Part shown: piece after piece, positions 45,128 to 54,516 of the stretch | Numbering within the stretch: position 1 is the first letter of the stretch | Layout of the letters: the number at the start of each line of letters is the position of its first letter | DNA from: CBDFJH01 sp965198095 | GTDB lineage: Bacteria; Latescibacterota; UBA2968; GCA-2709665 | NCBI GenBank assembly: GCA_965198095.1 | Contig: OZ240239.1 | Span: 1 to 64,000, forward strand | Reading direction: 5' to 3' | DNA: 64,000 nt | Notes under the pieces: model-generated | Database searches by the model: none | The model's input: the letters and a program-made list of their open reading frames with translations, nothing else | Told to the model about the DNA's origin: nothing | Made by a program: the position numbers and the translations under genes

Positions 45128-46864
45128 TCATCCGATCCTCTTCACATACGTAAAGTAACCCCCGCAGAGCGCCTTTCCGTTTTCATCGAGCAGGAAGGTC
45201 CTGACGTCGATCGGCCCTGCATCCAACTGGACCTCGAACGTCGCACACGTTGCGTCAGCTTCCAGCGCCGTCTCTTGCACGTCATCGCCCACCTTGAGCC
45301 GCACGCGAGCAACCGGAAGCCCGGCGAACGTGTCGCCGTAGATCGTGCCCATCACGGGCTCGTCCATAAGATACGCCTCAGGATTCTCTCTCAGCTCGGG
45401 AACGGCCGTCATCGGGAGATCGATCTCCCGGGGCCAGCGCCTCACTTCCAACTGATACCGCCCCGCTTTGCCAATGTGCGCATGCCAGACACCGAAGCCG
45501 TCCAGGCCCGCTGCCACGTGACCCTGATTCCAGGGTCGCTCGCTCTCTTCCGCCACCCAGTCGATCGAGCTGAGGAAGATTTCATCCTGAACCGATGTCC
45601 CCAGACAAGGTCGGGCAAGCTCCTCATCTCCGTGCGTCACGCGCGTCCAGAACGCTTCATATGCGCCGCGGAGCGTTTCCACGACGTCCGGGTGCTCGAC
45701 GCTCACGTCGCGCTGTTGGCCCGGATCAGAGGGCATGTCATAAAGCTCGCCACCGTTCACGAGCCTCCATCGGCTCGTCATCACGGAGCAGTTTCGCCAC
45801 TTCTCGGGGTCCCGGATGCGCTGGGACTCCACAACGAGCGTCCGCTCCGGCCAGTCCGTGGGGGTCCCGTATAGAAGCGGCTTGAGGCTGATCCCGTCAA
45901 GATCGATATCCGCCGTGTCGAGCCCGCAGAGGTCGATCAGCGTCGGCAGGAGATCGACGTGAGCAGTGATCGGTTCCACGTCCCGGGAGTGGGTCAGACC
46001 GCCGCCGGGCCAGTGGAAGAAGCAGGGAACGCGGTGACCCCCGTCGTAGATCGAAAGCTTGGTCCCGCGCATCCCCGCGTTGAAAACCTGTTCCGAGCCC
46101 GACGTCGTGCCGTTGTCGGTCATGAAAATCAGCAGTGTATTCTCGGCGAGGCCCTCAGCCTGGAGGAACGCGCGCAATCGACCGACGTTGTAATCTGCCC
46201 GCTCTACGGCGGCGTAGAAGTAGGCCGTATGGATGGGCACCTCGTCACGATACGGATCGACCCAGCTCCTGTCCGGAACCGTGCACGGCGTGTGCGGAAT
46301 GTAGGTCGCCAGATACAGAAAAAAGGGCTTCTTCCTACGCTCCCGGACAAAATCCATGGCCTCTTCGAAGAACACGTCCGCGGCAAACCCCTCGATCCGT
46401 TCACGACCTCCGTTTCGGATGTACACGTCGTTGACGCGCACGTTTCCCCAGTAGTCGTTCGCCGTGCCCGTGCCTCCGTCACCCTGTCCGAGCCATTCGT
46501 CGAACCCGCGGTCCATCGGGCGATACGGATAGTTTCCGCCCAGGTGCCACTTCCCGAAGTGCCCGGTGCGATACCCGTTGCTCCGGAAGACCTCCGCCAT
46601 TGTTATGGCGTCCTTCTGCATGTGGTTCCGTCCGCTGGTCGTGTTCCAGACGTTGACGCGATGCGCGTAACAGCCCGTCATGATCGCCGAACGGGTGGGC
46701 GAGCAGCTCGGATCGACGTGAAAGTCGCGCAGGCGCACGCTCTCATCGTGCAGCGCGTCCAAATGAGGCGTCCGGACCACGGGGTTGCCGTGTCGGGCGA
46801 TGTCGCCATAGCCCTGATCGTCCGTCAGCACGATAATCACGTTCGGTCGTTCGCGATTCTCCAT
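45128..46864 (-). CDS. Arylsulfatase-type sulfatase (CSPTR motif) with C-terminal extension
   Basis: 578 residues from MENRERPNVIIVLTDDQGYG; ATG 46864 has AAGGGA about 9 bases upstream. Metal ligands sit in VLTDDQGYGD, Cys54 in DPSCSPTRSAIMTGCY, GHFGKWHLGGNYPYRPMDRG is the Lys/His segment, and IFMTDNGTTSGSEQ the C-terminal ligands: a standard arylsulfatase. Residues ~460-578 (GKAGRYQLEVRRWPREIDLP, GDTFAGLPVARVRLKVG) add a beta-rich domain that looks like a substrate-binding module. No signal peptide. It lies between the UroD-like and NmrA-like genes. Confidence 0.9.
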   Translation of the reverse strand: MENRERPNVIIVLTDDQGYGDIARHGNPVVRTPHLDALHDESVRLRDFHVDPSCSPTRSAIMTGCYAHRVNVWNTTSGRNHMQKDAITMAEVFRSNGYRTGHFGKWHLGGNYPYRPMDRGFDEWLGQGDGGTGTANDYWGNVRVNDVYIRNGGRERIEGFAADVFFEEAMDFVRERRKKPFFLYLATYIPHTPCTVPDRSWVDPYRDEVPIHTAYFYAAVERADYNVGRLRAFLQAEGLAENTLLIFMTDNGTTSGSEQVFNAGMRGTKLSIYDGGHRVPCFFHWPGGGLTHSRDVEPITAHVDLLPTLIDLCGLDTADIDLDGISLKPLLYGTPTDWPERTLVVESQRIRDPEKWRNCSVMTSRWRLVNGGELYDMPSDPGQQRDVSVEHPDVVETLRGAYEAFWTRVTHGDEELARPCLGTSVQDEIFLSSIDWVAEESERPWNQGHVAAGLDGFGVWHAHIGKAGRYQLEVRRWPREIDLPMTAVPELRENPEAYLMDEPVMGTIYGDTFAGLPVARVRLKVGDDVQETALEADATCATFEVQLDAGPIDVRTFLLDENGKALCGGYFTYVKRIG

Positions 46865-46924
46865 AGGGGAAGTCCCTTCTTTCAGCAAAATATTACGCGA
46901 CCGTCGTCACTCCCGGTCTTTCGA

Positions 46925-47023
46925 GCTACGACTCACGATCCACGGTTCCCGGGTTTTGCCTTCCCGTGTTTTGTCTCCCCGTCCTCTGCCTTCCCGTCCC
47001 TTGCCTTCCCGGTACCCGGTCTT
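46925..47023 (-). repeat. GGTACC/GATCCACG repeat at the UroD-like stop
   Basis: Degenerate TTCCCGTGTTTTG and TTGCCTTCCCG units ending in one GGTACCCGG unit. It runs to the base before the UroD-like stop codon at 47024. Confidence 0.65.
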
Positions 47024-48079
47024 CTATGCTTCCACACAGGCCCGCTTCACGGCCAGCAGATTCTCGGTCGGGGTCCCGTAGGGCACGACGGCCGTGCCCA
47101 CGACAAAGCCGCCGTAGCCTTCGCCCTCCTCGACGACGCCGGCCGCCACCTCGTGGATCTGATCCGGATCCGACTTTTCAATAAAGGCAGGGTTCAAATT
47201 GCGACGCAGCGCCCGGTTCCGGCTGCGGCACTTGTCCAGCCAGGTCGACCAGTCCGCCGTGAAATCGCAGAGCAGATTGTTCGCGCCCGTCGAGAGCAAG
47301 GCATCGATCAGCCGCGTCGTGTTGCCACCGATGATCAGCGGCACGTGCGGCACCCCCAGCCCGGCGAAGTGACGGATCAGATCTTGCATCACGGGCGCCA
47401 CATACTCTGCATACATCTTTGGCGACAACAGGTCGGGTGAGGCCTGTGAGTCGAACACGATCACGTCGGCGCCGACGTCCATGTACGCCTGGCCGAAATC
47501 CTTGATGATGCGCCCGGCGTAGGCAAGCAGTTCGTGAACGAATTTGGGATCGTCCAGCGTCGCGAGAAACAGATCTTCCGCGCCCATCAGGCTGATGGCC
47601 AGCGAGAACGGTCCCGACACCGCCCCTCGGACCCAGACCTCGTCGCCCAGTTCGGCGACGACGCGGCGAGCCACTTCGACGTTGATCGGCATCCGGCCGT
47701 CCGACGCCGGGTTCGGCACCGGCCGGTTGTTCACGTCGTCACCCAGGTTGATGATGTGGTTGCCGGGCCGAATGCCGGGGATGCTCGTATCCTCTCCCTC
47801 GTAGAACCTGACCGTGCAGCCCGCCGCCTCGGCCTCCAGGTTGTAGACGTCGATCCCGATCGTCAGCGCGTCCGGACCGATCTGCTCGAATTCCGTGAGC
47901 ACCGCCTTTGTAAACAGATCTTCATCCCGAGAAACACGCGACGGCGTGTCTCCGATGAACCAGGCCTTTTGTTCGTAGATGGCCGGCATGAACAGAGGGA
48001 CCGGATCGGGATTGCTGCAGGCCATCACGGACCGGACCTTTTCCCGCGATGCTCGGTGACTTGGTAGGTCTTCGCCCAT
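47024..48079 (-). CDS. Uroporphyrinogen decarboxylase-family protein (methyltransferase-like branch)
   Basis: 351 residues. The UroD/MtaA-type barrel is recognisable: SREKVRSVMACSNPDPVPLF, GPDALTIGIDVYNLEAEAAG, AVSGPFSLAISLMGAEDLF, GADVIVFDSQASPDLLSP, VPLIIGGNTTRLIDALLS and LRRNLNPAFIEKSDP. The N-terminal R-x-A-G-R segment needed for haem synthesis is not seen and no other haem genes are nearby. So it is more likely one of the many UroD-like proteins tied to corrinoid-dependent or sugar-associated demethylation. AGAGG is 8 bases before the ATG. Confidence 0.8.
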   Translation of the reverse strand: MGEDLPSHRASREKVRSVMACSNPDPVPLFMPAIYEQKAWFIGDTPSRVSRDEDLFTKAVLTEFEQIGPDALTIGIDVYNLEAEAAGCTVRFYEGEDTSIPGIRPGNHIINLGDDVNNRPVPNPASDGRMPINVEVARRVVAELGDEVWVRGAVSGPFSLAISLMGAEDLFLATLDDPKFVHELLAYAGRIIKDFGQAYMDVGADVIVFDSQASPDLLSPKMYAEYVAPVMQDLIRHFAGLGVPHVPLIIGGNTTRLIDALLSTGANNLLCDFTADWSTWLDKCRSRNRALRRNLNPAFIEKSDPDQIHEVAAGVVEEGEGYGGFVVGTAVVPYGTPTENLLAVKRACVEA

Positions 48080-48127
48080 TTCAAAGCCTCTTTACGCCAA
48101 AATTTCGTGGTCAAGCGACCTGTTACG

Positions 48128-48305
48128 CGATCTCGGGTACCGGGTTCCGAGGTTCGAAAAACCATCTTCTGCTGATTTCAACTTTGAGATTCTTAGCTTG
48201 ATTTATCTTTTAGATTCTTTGATACCCTGTCTTTTTGTCCCGGTACCCGTGTCTTGCTTTCCCGATCCCCGTGTTCTGCTCTCCCGATCCCCGTGTTCTG
48301 CTTTT
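48128..48305 (-). repeat. GGTACC repeat cluster at the glycosidase-like stop
   Basis: GGTACCGGGTTC at 48138, an AT-rich stretch, then GGTACCCGTGTCTTG and GATCCCCGTGTTCTG units ending within 10 bases of the stop codon at 48308. Confidence 0.65.
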
Positions 48306-48307
48306 GG

Positions 48308-49810
48308 CTAGGCCTTGGGAATCCGCAGCGCGTAGAGCTTCGCCTCCTTCAGGTAGAACCGGATTCTCGCCGGAAGGCATCCCCCGATATCCCCGTTCCC
48401 TTTCCACGTGAAGGTATGGGCCAGGCTGTCTCCGCTGAACGGGTCGCAGTCTTCCCTGGAATGGCCGTCGATCACGAACCCGTCCACGTTCAGCAGCTCC
48501 GCTTCGATATGGCCCTCGGGCGCTTCCGCGTTGACGACCAGTCGATTGCCGGGAGAATACAGGGCCTTCGTCATGAGTGTGGCCGGGTTGTTCTTTGGGT
48601 GGCGATCGTTGGGAGGAGAATCGATCGACACGAACCCGTCCAGACGCAGCTTGGCCAGTCCGACGGCTGTGTTCTGCTCATGGTCGGTACCCGAATAGTA
48701 AACCCAGAGCTCGTCTTCGACCCGATTCGGGGTCCAGACCGTCACCGATTTCGAGTCCCAGCTTCCCTCCGATCCCGTGGCCAAAAAGGGTCCGGTCCTC
48801 GGCCTCTGCCAGTGGAAACCGTCTCTGCTGTGGGCAAACCAGGAGTCATAGATGCTGGATGCGGTGTGGCTGACCCGCAAAAAACCGAGGTAGAAATTCT
48901 CGTAGAACGTGCCCGCCATCCCCTCAAAATCGATATCCAACGGATCCAGCTCGTCCCTGTCGATGATGGGCAACGGTGTGCTCCAGTGGATCAGGTCGTT
49001 GCTCTGCATCCTCAGGATCGACCGCTCCGTCCTGTGAACCAGCGTCGGCCTGGGATAGACGTTTCTGCAAAGACCGACGTACTTTCGGCTCACGGGGTCA
49101 TACATCAGGCTCAGGTTCTCATCGCCCCGGTTGTTGCTGAAAGGCCCGGGATCCTCCGTCCAGTGAAGCCCGTCCGGGGAATGCTGGACCATCGGGTGCT
49201 GCAGCCCCTCCTTTCCTCTCGTGGAGTAGACCATCTTGTACCGCCTGGAAGGATCGGCCTCCTTGTCCTTGAGGATATACTGTCCTTTGCCCCGGTAGAA
49301 GACGTTCGTATCGTTGCCGTCTTCGTCCTTGTGCAGACCCAGCGGCGACCGGTCCCAGGTGATGCCGTCCGGAGAGGTGGCGTAGAGACACCGATAGAAA
49401 AACCTGCGAGGATTGTCCTGCGTCGTCAGACCGTTGTACCACATCTTCCAGATGCCTTCCTCATCGTCGTATATGATGCTGGTCGGCCACGGCGCTGACT
49501 TCCCCTCCCACGGATAGGCGCGTTTCATGATCGGATTGCGCTCGAACCGCACCGGCTGATTCAGCGTCCGGGTGACGAAGCTGGTCGCCCGGAGCAGGTG
49601 ACCCGGAACGTCTCCTGCGATCCGGTCCACTCCCTCCGTCCAGCCGTCGAGGTCGCTGCGGTCCCGGGCGGGGGGCTGAATATAGCGGGCCGTTTCCGCG
49701 AGGCGGGGCGTGATCCACCGCGTCCGCTCGACGATATAGTCGTCGATGAACAGCTGCTTTTGAGTTCCGACGTTCACGATCATTTCTGAACCGGGAACTT
49801 CCAATCTCAT
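48308..49810 (-). CDS. Glycosidase-like beta-propeller protein (LFIDDY family), copy A
   Basis: 500 residues; GGGAGGG lies 9 bases before the ATG. The start TQKQLFIDDYIVERTR is the family signature. It is followed by the repeated W-Y and S-x-D-G-x-x-W blades of a five-bladed propeller related to GH32/43/68: GIWKMWYNGLTTQ, ATSPDGITWDRSPLG, SPDGLHWTEDPGPF and AHSRDGFHWQRP. It ends with a jelly-roll-like module (APEGHIEAELLNVDGFVIDG). The acid/base residues of GH43 are not certain. No signal peptide. Copy B at 54517-56022 is near identical, and a decayed third relative lies at 25-26.6 kb. The substrate is unknown. Confidence 0.72.
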   Translation of the reverse strand: MRLEVPGSEMIVNVGTQKQLFIDDYIVERTRWITPRLAETARYIQPPARDRSDLDGWTEGVDRIAGDVPGHLLRATSFVTRTLNQPVRFERNPIMKRAYPWEGKSAPWPTSIIYDDEEGIWKMWYNGLTTQDNPRRFFYRCLYATSPDGITWDRSPLGLHKDEDGNDTNVFYRGKGQYILKDKEADPSRRYKMVYSTRGKEGLQHPMVQHSPDGLHWTEDPGPFSNNRGDENLSLMYDPVSRKYVGLCRNVYPRPTLVHRTERSILRMQSNDLIHWSTPLPIIDRDELDPLDIDFEGMAGTFYENFYLGFLRVSHTASSIYDSWFAHSRDGFHWQRPRTGPFLATGSEGSWDSKSVTVWTPNRVEDELWVYYSGTDHEQNTAVGLAKLRLDGFVSIDSPPNDRHPKNNPATLMTKALYSPGNRLVVNAEAPEGHIEAELLNVDGFVIDGHSREDCDPFSGDSLAHTFTWKGNGDIGGCLPARIRFYLKEAKLYALRIPKA

Positions 49811-50658
49811 CGGTATGACCCTCCCAAGGTATGAACGTAGTCACGGGCTTTAGCTTGCGGCACCCTCGCAGGGATGATGGTACAAAGGGTGCAGTTTCAG
49901 TTCGCGGGACCGCAGGCCTAAGCCATGGGTTTAAACCCACGTACCGGTTGGCGTCGGTGCAGATGCCGATTACGTCATCGCCGCAGATTTGCCCGGCGAC
50001 GCTGGAGAAGCGTTCGCCTTCGAGGAGACTGGCGTAGCGAGGGGTGCTGAAACTGCTGAAGAGCCAACGTCAGACCTAATCCTCTAAGAAAACACAGGTA
50101 AGTGATTTAATTCAGGTAAGGCGATTACAGGTAGTAAACAGTGGCGGAGGGGGTGTAATCGATATGACTTGGCATAAGAAATCTGGTGATAAAATATTGG
50201 TGCTTCGCATATATTACCGGGAGCGGTAAATCGTTGACATCATTTCCGCGTATGACAGGGGCGTATCGTGTCAACCGTATCGTGCGCTCCTTGACAACTC
50301 TGTTCGTGTCGAGTGTCCCGAGCCCACAGGGCGAGGGGTGTATCGAGAGGCAAGGCTCACGCTGACAGGTTGGCCCGCGCCCTTCGATACACCCGCAAGA
50401 CCCTTCGGTTTTGGTAAGCTGAACAGCTCGCTCATTGGGCACTCAGGGACACGGGGCTTCTCCACTTGTCGCAATTCCTGCGACTCTCTCTCCTCACTTC
50501 AAAACCCGGCCCCGTTCGTGTCGAGTGCCCCGAGCCCGGGAGCAGGGTGTCAACTATATGGTGCTCTCCTTTAATATATCCTTCCGGGATGCTCAAAAAG
50601 GGTCGGATGGATCGTAGATTCCGAAAAGGAGACTCAAACTTGGATGCTTCGTATGGCA
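49811..50658. other. Gene-poor gap with palindrome and decayed DNA
   Basis: No credible gene. A 14-bp palindrome TGGGTTTAAACCCA lies at 49926-49939. The minus strand at about 49940-50070 has a short protein-like frame (SLLEGERFSSVAGQICGDDV) without start, unassigned. Dispersed-repeat segments follow from 50213. Confidence 0.5.
50213..50582. repeat. Dispersed repeat R2, copy 1
   Basis: 50213-50291 matches 61089-61167 at 75 of 79 positions. A second block from 50417 (GCTCATTGGGCACTCAGGGA) to 50582 (GTGTCAACTATATGGTGCTC) matches 61320-61470 with more divergence. Order and orientation are the same in both copies; the middle differs. Confidence 0.75.
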
Positions 50659-51624
50659 TCAAGCAATGCTGCATTCCATGCCTTCGGATGCCTGGTCCAA
50701 CCTGGTGATCTCGTCCTCGGACAGGTCCCAACCGACGGCCCCGAGGTTCTCATCGAGTTGCTCGATTGTGTCGCTGCCGGAGATGGCGACGGTGATCTCC
50801 GGCTTCGATATGACCCAGTTGAGTGCGACCTGTCCCGGGGTCTTTTCTCGCTGTGCGGCGATGTCACGCAGGACCCCGATGATCGCCGGGGCCTGACCGG
50901 ATAGCAAACGGTTGAAGCCTGCCCGGTCTTTCGCGGACCAGAGCGAGCCCGCGGGAGGCGGCTCGCCCGGCGCGTAGAGGCCGCTGAGCAGACCCACGCC
51001 AAGCGGGCTGAAGGCCATCACACCCAGACCCTGGTCTCGAATCAGGCCGAACAACTCTCCTTCCAGCGACCGGTTCATCAGGCTGTAAGGGTTCTGGAGG
51101 GTCACGAGCGGGTCGGCGCCGAGCCTGTCCGCGGTCCACAGGGCCTTGCACACCTGCCAGGCTTTGAACTTGCTGACCCCGATGTAGCGGACCTTGCCTG
51201 CGGTCACGAGGTCGTCCATGGCCCTTATCGTTTCGTCGAGGGGCGTTTCTTCATCGAATGCGTGAAGCAGGTAAACGTCGATATGGTCGGTGCGCAGTCT
51301 ACGCAGCGACCTCTCTACTTCGGACAGGATGTGAACCCTGGAGCTGCCGCGGTCGTTCACGCCAGGGCCGATCCTGCCGTAGACCTTCGAAGTGATCACG
51401 ACCTCTTCGCGCCGGGTCTCGAGGACGGCGCCAAGGACTTCCTCGGACAGCGGCCCATCCCGGAGATGATAGAAGTTGGCGCAGTCGATGAAGTTCACGC
51501 CGGCGTCTATGGCGTGCTCTATGACGCGTTGGGCTTCGACAACCGAGGACTGGCCTCTGAAGCCGAGACCCAGGGCGATCCTGGAGACCTTGACCCCGGC
51601 GCACCCTAGTCGTACGTATTCCAT
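50659..51624 (-). CDS. Aldo/keto reductase
   Basis: 321 residues. MEYVRLGCAGVKVSRIALGL is the usual AKR opening. The catalytic tetrad is visible as Asp and Tyr in NFIDCANFYHLRDG, Lys in VVITSKVYGR and His in DVYLLHAFDEETP. The NADPH-binding end appears as VISKPEITVAISGSDTIEQL. It reduces an aldehyde or ketone, possibly a sugar; many such genes lie in carbohydrate clusters. The ribosome site is weak. It follows a truncated cupredoxin-like gene and precedes the R2 repeat region. Confidence 0.88.
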   Translation of the reverse strand: MEYVRLGCAGVKVSRIALGLGFRGQSSVVEAQRVIEHAIDAGVNFIDCANFYHLRDGPLSEEVLGAVLETRREEVVITSKVYGRIGPGVNDRGSSRVHILSEVERSLRRLRTDHIDVYLLHAFDEETPLDETIRAMDDLVTAGKVRYIGVSKFKAWQVCKALWTADRLGADPLVTLQNPYSLMNRSLEGELFGLIRDQGLGVMAFSPLGVGLLSGLYAPGEPPPAGSLWSAKDRAGFNRLLSGQAPAIIGVLRDIAAQREKTPGQVALNWVISKPEITVAISGSDTIEQLDENLGAVGWDLSEDEITRLDQASEGMECSIA

Positions 51625-51680
51625 CGTGGAGTGGCGTCCAGGCGAATCCTGAGAGATTTATTCATGCGATCAGTCGCGCT

Positions 51681-51893
51681 TCAGAACGAGAAGCCGGCCT
51701 CCGCGGTTCCGGATTCCGGCACGGCGACTTGACAAGACCGTTCCCGTCGAGAAGGATGCCAAGCCTCAAGCGTGTATTGTCCGGTTTGGATGTCGGCAAA
51801 CGAGTAGGTGCCGTCATCTGCGGGAACGGTGAAGTAGGGCGTGTCGAGAACGAGGATGAAGGCCTTCAACCCGGCGTGGATCTCACACCTCAC
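51681..51893 (-). CDS. C-terminal fragment of a cupredoxin/carboxypeptidase-regulatory-like protein
   Basis: 70 residues: MRCEIHAGLKAFILVLDTPY, FTVPADDGTYSFADIQTGQY and TLEAWHPSRRERSCQVAVPE. The R-C-E-I-H-x-G-L-K segment resembles the copper-ligand loop (Cys, His, Met) of plastocyanin-like domains found in uncultured bacteria, with Met replaced by Leu. The G-x-Y-x-F-x-x-I-x-x-G-x-Y-T-L-E-A-W-H end is typical of that combination. Upstream is IS debris, so the N-terminal half is missing. Probably not functional. Confidence 0.5.
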   Translation of the reverse strand: MRCEIHAGLKAFILVLDTPYFTVPADDGTYSFADIQTGQYTLEAWHPSRRERSCQVAVPESGTAEAGFSF

Positions 51894-52149
51894 CGAATGT
51901 CAAAATGAATAATGCGGACGCGAAAAAGGCGTGTCAAGCCATCGAAAGGATATCGAGCTACAACCCAGTGGGAGGGGACGCGAGAACATTATCGATGCGG
52001 TCAAGCTCGTCTTGACCGACATTCCCCATATCAAATTCATAAATGGTTTCCGATAGAAATAACCGCTGTTGTCAACACCATGATACTTCTTCCAAGTTTC
52101 AAGGACAAGCATTTTCCTGCCCACAAAGCCCTAACCTATATTGATAACT

Positions 52150-52498
52150 CAATAATTCGCAAATGAGAGACAGGTGCCCCCCTTTTCGTATCGGAATGTG
52201 TTGTTATTACACAAGAGTAACGTCGCAACCGTTCAGTCTTTGACCGTATCTCAGCAAAAATCCTCGTATCTGTCGCAACCTCTGTCATCTGAAACGTGGT
52301 GTACCTGGTGTGCCTGACAACCTTCGCTCCGATCTTGATCAGTTTTCGCGAGCAGGCTGCGAAGAGACCCGTGTTTGATTCTCCTCGCAAAAACCAACCG
52401 TCGAAGAAAATTGCCCAGGTTGCAGGCCAGTACAAGCAGCCCAAGCCGTACCTGATTCGAGACGAAACGTTTTGCGAGAGAGCCGCGTGTTGGCGACA
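52150..52498 (-). mobile_element. IS1380-family transposase C-terminal remnant
   Basis: Two frames together give LGLLVLACNLGNFLRRLVFA and RRIKHGSLRSLL, then KLIKIGAKVVRHTRYTTFQM and TEVATDTRIFAEIRSKTERL, matching the conserved C-terminus of IS1380 transposases (N-L-G-N-F-L-R and K-I-G-A-K-V-V-R-H). It differs from the element at 30-32 kb, so it is a second lineage. The rest of 51894-52150 shows no gene. Confidence 0.6.
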
Positions 52499-54076
52499 TC
52501 AGTCACGGTCGAGTGCCTCGAGCATGTCCCTGCGAGCTGAACGGAAAGTCCTCACACTCTTCGTGTATTTGTCAAAACCTCTGATGACCCTGCGGATTAT
52601 TTTTGTTACACTTTCCTCGTCCTGAACACGCAGCCTGCGAAGAAGCTCGTAATCCTCGAATCCCTCCCGATGGGCCTCCAACCTCAGGCTGGACCATGGT
52701 CCATCGGGTCCGGGATAGACGATATGGGTCTCCCCCGCAGGCAGGCTGCCGCCAGGTTGCTCGATCACGCTCTGCCTGAAAGGATCCTGATGTGGCCTGT
52801 AGCAATTCAGAGCCCAATGAAGATAGCCTTCAAGACGGAACCGTGCTGCGCTCCACCCGAACAGCGCGGGCCGCAGCAGTTCCATGTCCAGGAGCCGGTT
52901 CAGCAACGGCCCCCCTTGCATACAGCACGTGTAGAACCACACCCTGTCACCGAGGGCCTGCTGTGCCTCGAAATACCTGCGGTGTTTCTGGTACTCCTGT
53001 GGCTCCGGGCACCAGATGTCCAACGAGCCGACAAGCCCCAGGTCCTTGGTCGCATCCAGAATCGGCTGTCCCGGCATGTACTTGCGCACCATGCCGACGA
53101 GTATTCTGTAGTCTGACGCAGTCGCTTCGACCGGCTCATCGGCAACGTGCTGTATCCATCGCTTCTGCCACCCGTTTCGCTCGATCTCGCGCATAAGCTG
53201 CCGGACGATGCCGGCCAGGATTGCATTTCCCTCATTGGAAGTGGCCCGCGCGCCGCCGAGGCCGATGTCGAATGTCGTCGCATTCCAATCGCGTCCGGTT
53301 TTGCCGGCGACGTGGCCGCCTTCGATATAGTACATTCCAGCATTGCTGAATAGCCTGACGATGCGGCGCAGGCGCCTTCGATCCAGGCTGGGTGCTTTCC
53401 CTCTTTTCGTGAAGACGTCGGACAGAGAAACGCGAAAAGTGTTCTGACGCGCACGCGCCATCACCTCGGCATAGCGCCGGATCATTCGCCAGTGTGATTC
53501 GCTCCACGGCCTCAATCCGTGCCTGTCGGCCATATGATTCAGGTTATAAAAAAAGGTGCAGGGAAAGCTCTCCTTTCCAATGCCCGGCACGGCAGGTTTG
53601 TGAATGTTCATGCGGAATGAAAGGATGCGCGTTTCTCTTTCGTGCTGAACTTCCACCCTGTATTCACGCTGCCCTGCCTTCCCCCTGCCCGCCGGAAGGT
53701 GAGCGCGGAGCGCCATGGTTGATGAAACGGCCTCGACAGAACCCTGAACGGGTTCCATGGCGTCATAGACACGAAAAGGCGCGCGACGGGTTACGAACGG
53801 GTTCCGCTCACCGCATTTCTCCACAAGGCCAAGAGGACCTGTGTTTTTTTCTACCGGCACATCGACCAGGCGAAACCATTCGGCGTTCCGTACGACCCTC
53901 CCATCTCTGAGAATCGCGAAACGGACGGTTTCCCCGATGGAAAGTCCGCAAAGCAGAACGTGGAAGCTGCCCGTACCGCCCCGCGGCACATCCACGGTCA
54001 TGGAACGGCGGGGGGATCCCGACACCACCGAATCCACATAAAGAAATTCCAGTGCATCTCTGAGTTCTACACGCAC
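52499..54076 (-). CDS. DUF4091 glycoside hydrolase-like protein
   Basis: 525 residues from the GTG at 54076, chosen because AAGGAGAG lies about 8 bases before it and upstream in-frame residues come from repeat DNA. The N-terminal half is beta-rich (FHVLLCGLSIGETVRFAIL). The barrel holds FFYNLNHMADRHGLRPWSES and WIQHVADEPVEATASDYRIL, where the D-E-P is a likely catalytic region. The DUF4091 end is clear: RVWFYTCCMQGGPLLNRLLD, LFGWSAARFRLEGYLHWALN and LRLEAHREGFEDYELLRRLR. The family is found in glycan loci and thought to be glycosidic. No signal peptide. Confidence 0.78.
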   Translation of the reverse strand: MRVELRDALEFLYVDSVVSGSPRRSMTVDVPRGGTGSFHVLLCGLSIGETVRFAILRDGRVVRNAEWFRLVDVPVEKNTGPLGLVEKCGERNPFVTRRAPFRVYDAMEPVQGSVEAVSSTMALRAHLPAGRGKAGQREYRVEVQHERETRILSFRMNIHKPAVPGIGKESFPCTFFYNLNHMADRHGLRPWSESHWRMIRRYAEVMARARQNTFRVSLSDVFTKRGKAPSLDRRRLRRIVRLFSNAGMYYIEGGHVAGKTGRDWNATTFDIGLGGARATSNEGNAILAGIVRQLMREIERNGWQKRWIQHVADEPVEATASDYRILVGMVRKYMPGQPILDATKDLGLVGSLDIWCPEPQEYQKHRRYFEAQQALGDRVWFYTCCMQGGPLLNRLLDMELLRPALFGWSAARFRLEGYLHWALNCYRPHQDPFRQSVIEQPGGSLPAGETHIVYPGPDGPWSSLRLEAHREGFEDYELLRRLRVQDEESVTKIIRRVIRGFDKYTKSVRTFRSARRDMLEALDRD

Positions 54077-54516
54077 GCCAACACTCTCCTTGCCAAGTGT
54101 TGTATTCGGCCGCTTCCCCGATCTCTGGGTTCGGGGTTCGGGATTCGGGTACCGGGGTTCGAGCATCTACGAAGGCGTGACGTCACTTTCGTGATCCAAG
54201 ATTTCGGATGCCCTTGTTCTATATTTTCAGTGAAAGTTCGCCGCCAGGAGCCCGTCCTGAGCGAGCGTCAGCGAGTCGAAGGGGCGGCTCCTACCAGATG
54301 CGTGGACGTGTTGTATCGGGTAGGAGCCAGCTCCTGCTGGCGAACCCGAAGATAAGGGCGACGTGCTTTACCGATCTAAAGCTTCTTTACGCCAAACTTC
54401 CGTGGTCAAGCGACCTGTTGCCCGATCCCCGTGTTCTGATTCCCCGGTACCCGTGTTTTGCCTTCCCGTGTTCTGCTTTCCCGATCCCCGTGTCCTGCTT
54501 TCCCGGTACCCGGTCC
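54077..54516 (-). repeat. GGTACC and GGTAGGAGCC repeats
   Basis: 440 bp without a gene. It holds GGGTTCGGGATTCGGGTACC near 54128-54163, a REP-like segment with arms GGCTCCTACC and GGTAGGAGCC (about 54283-54329) followed by AGCTCCTGCTGGCGAA, and GGTACCCG/GATCCCCGTG units at 54422-54512. The last unit ends at the stop codon of copy B (54517). Confidence 0.65.
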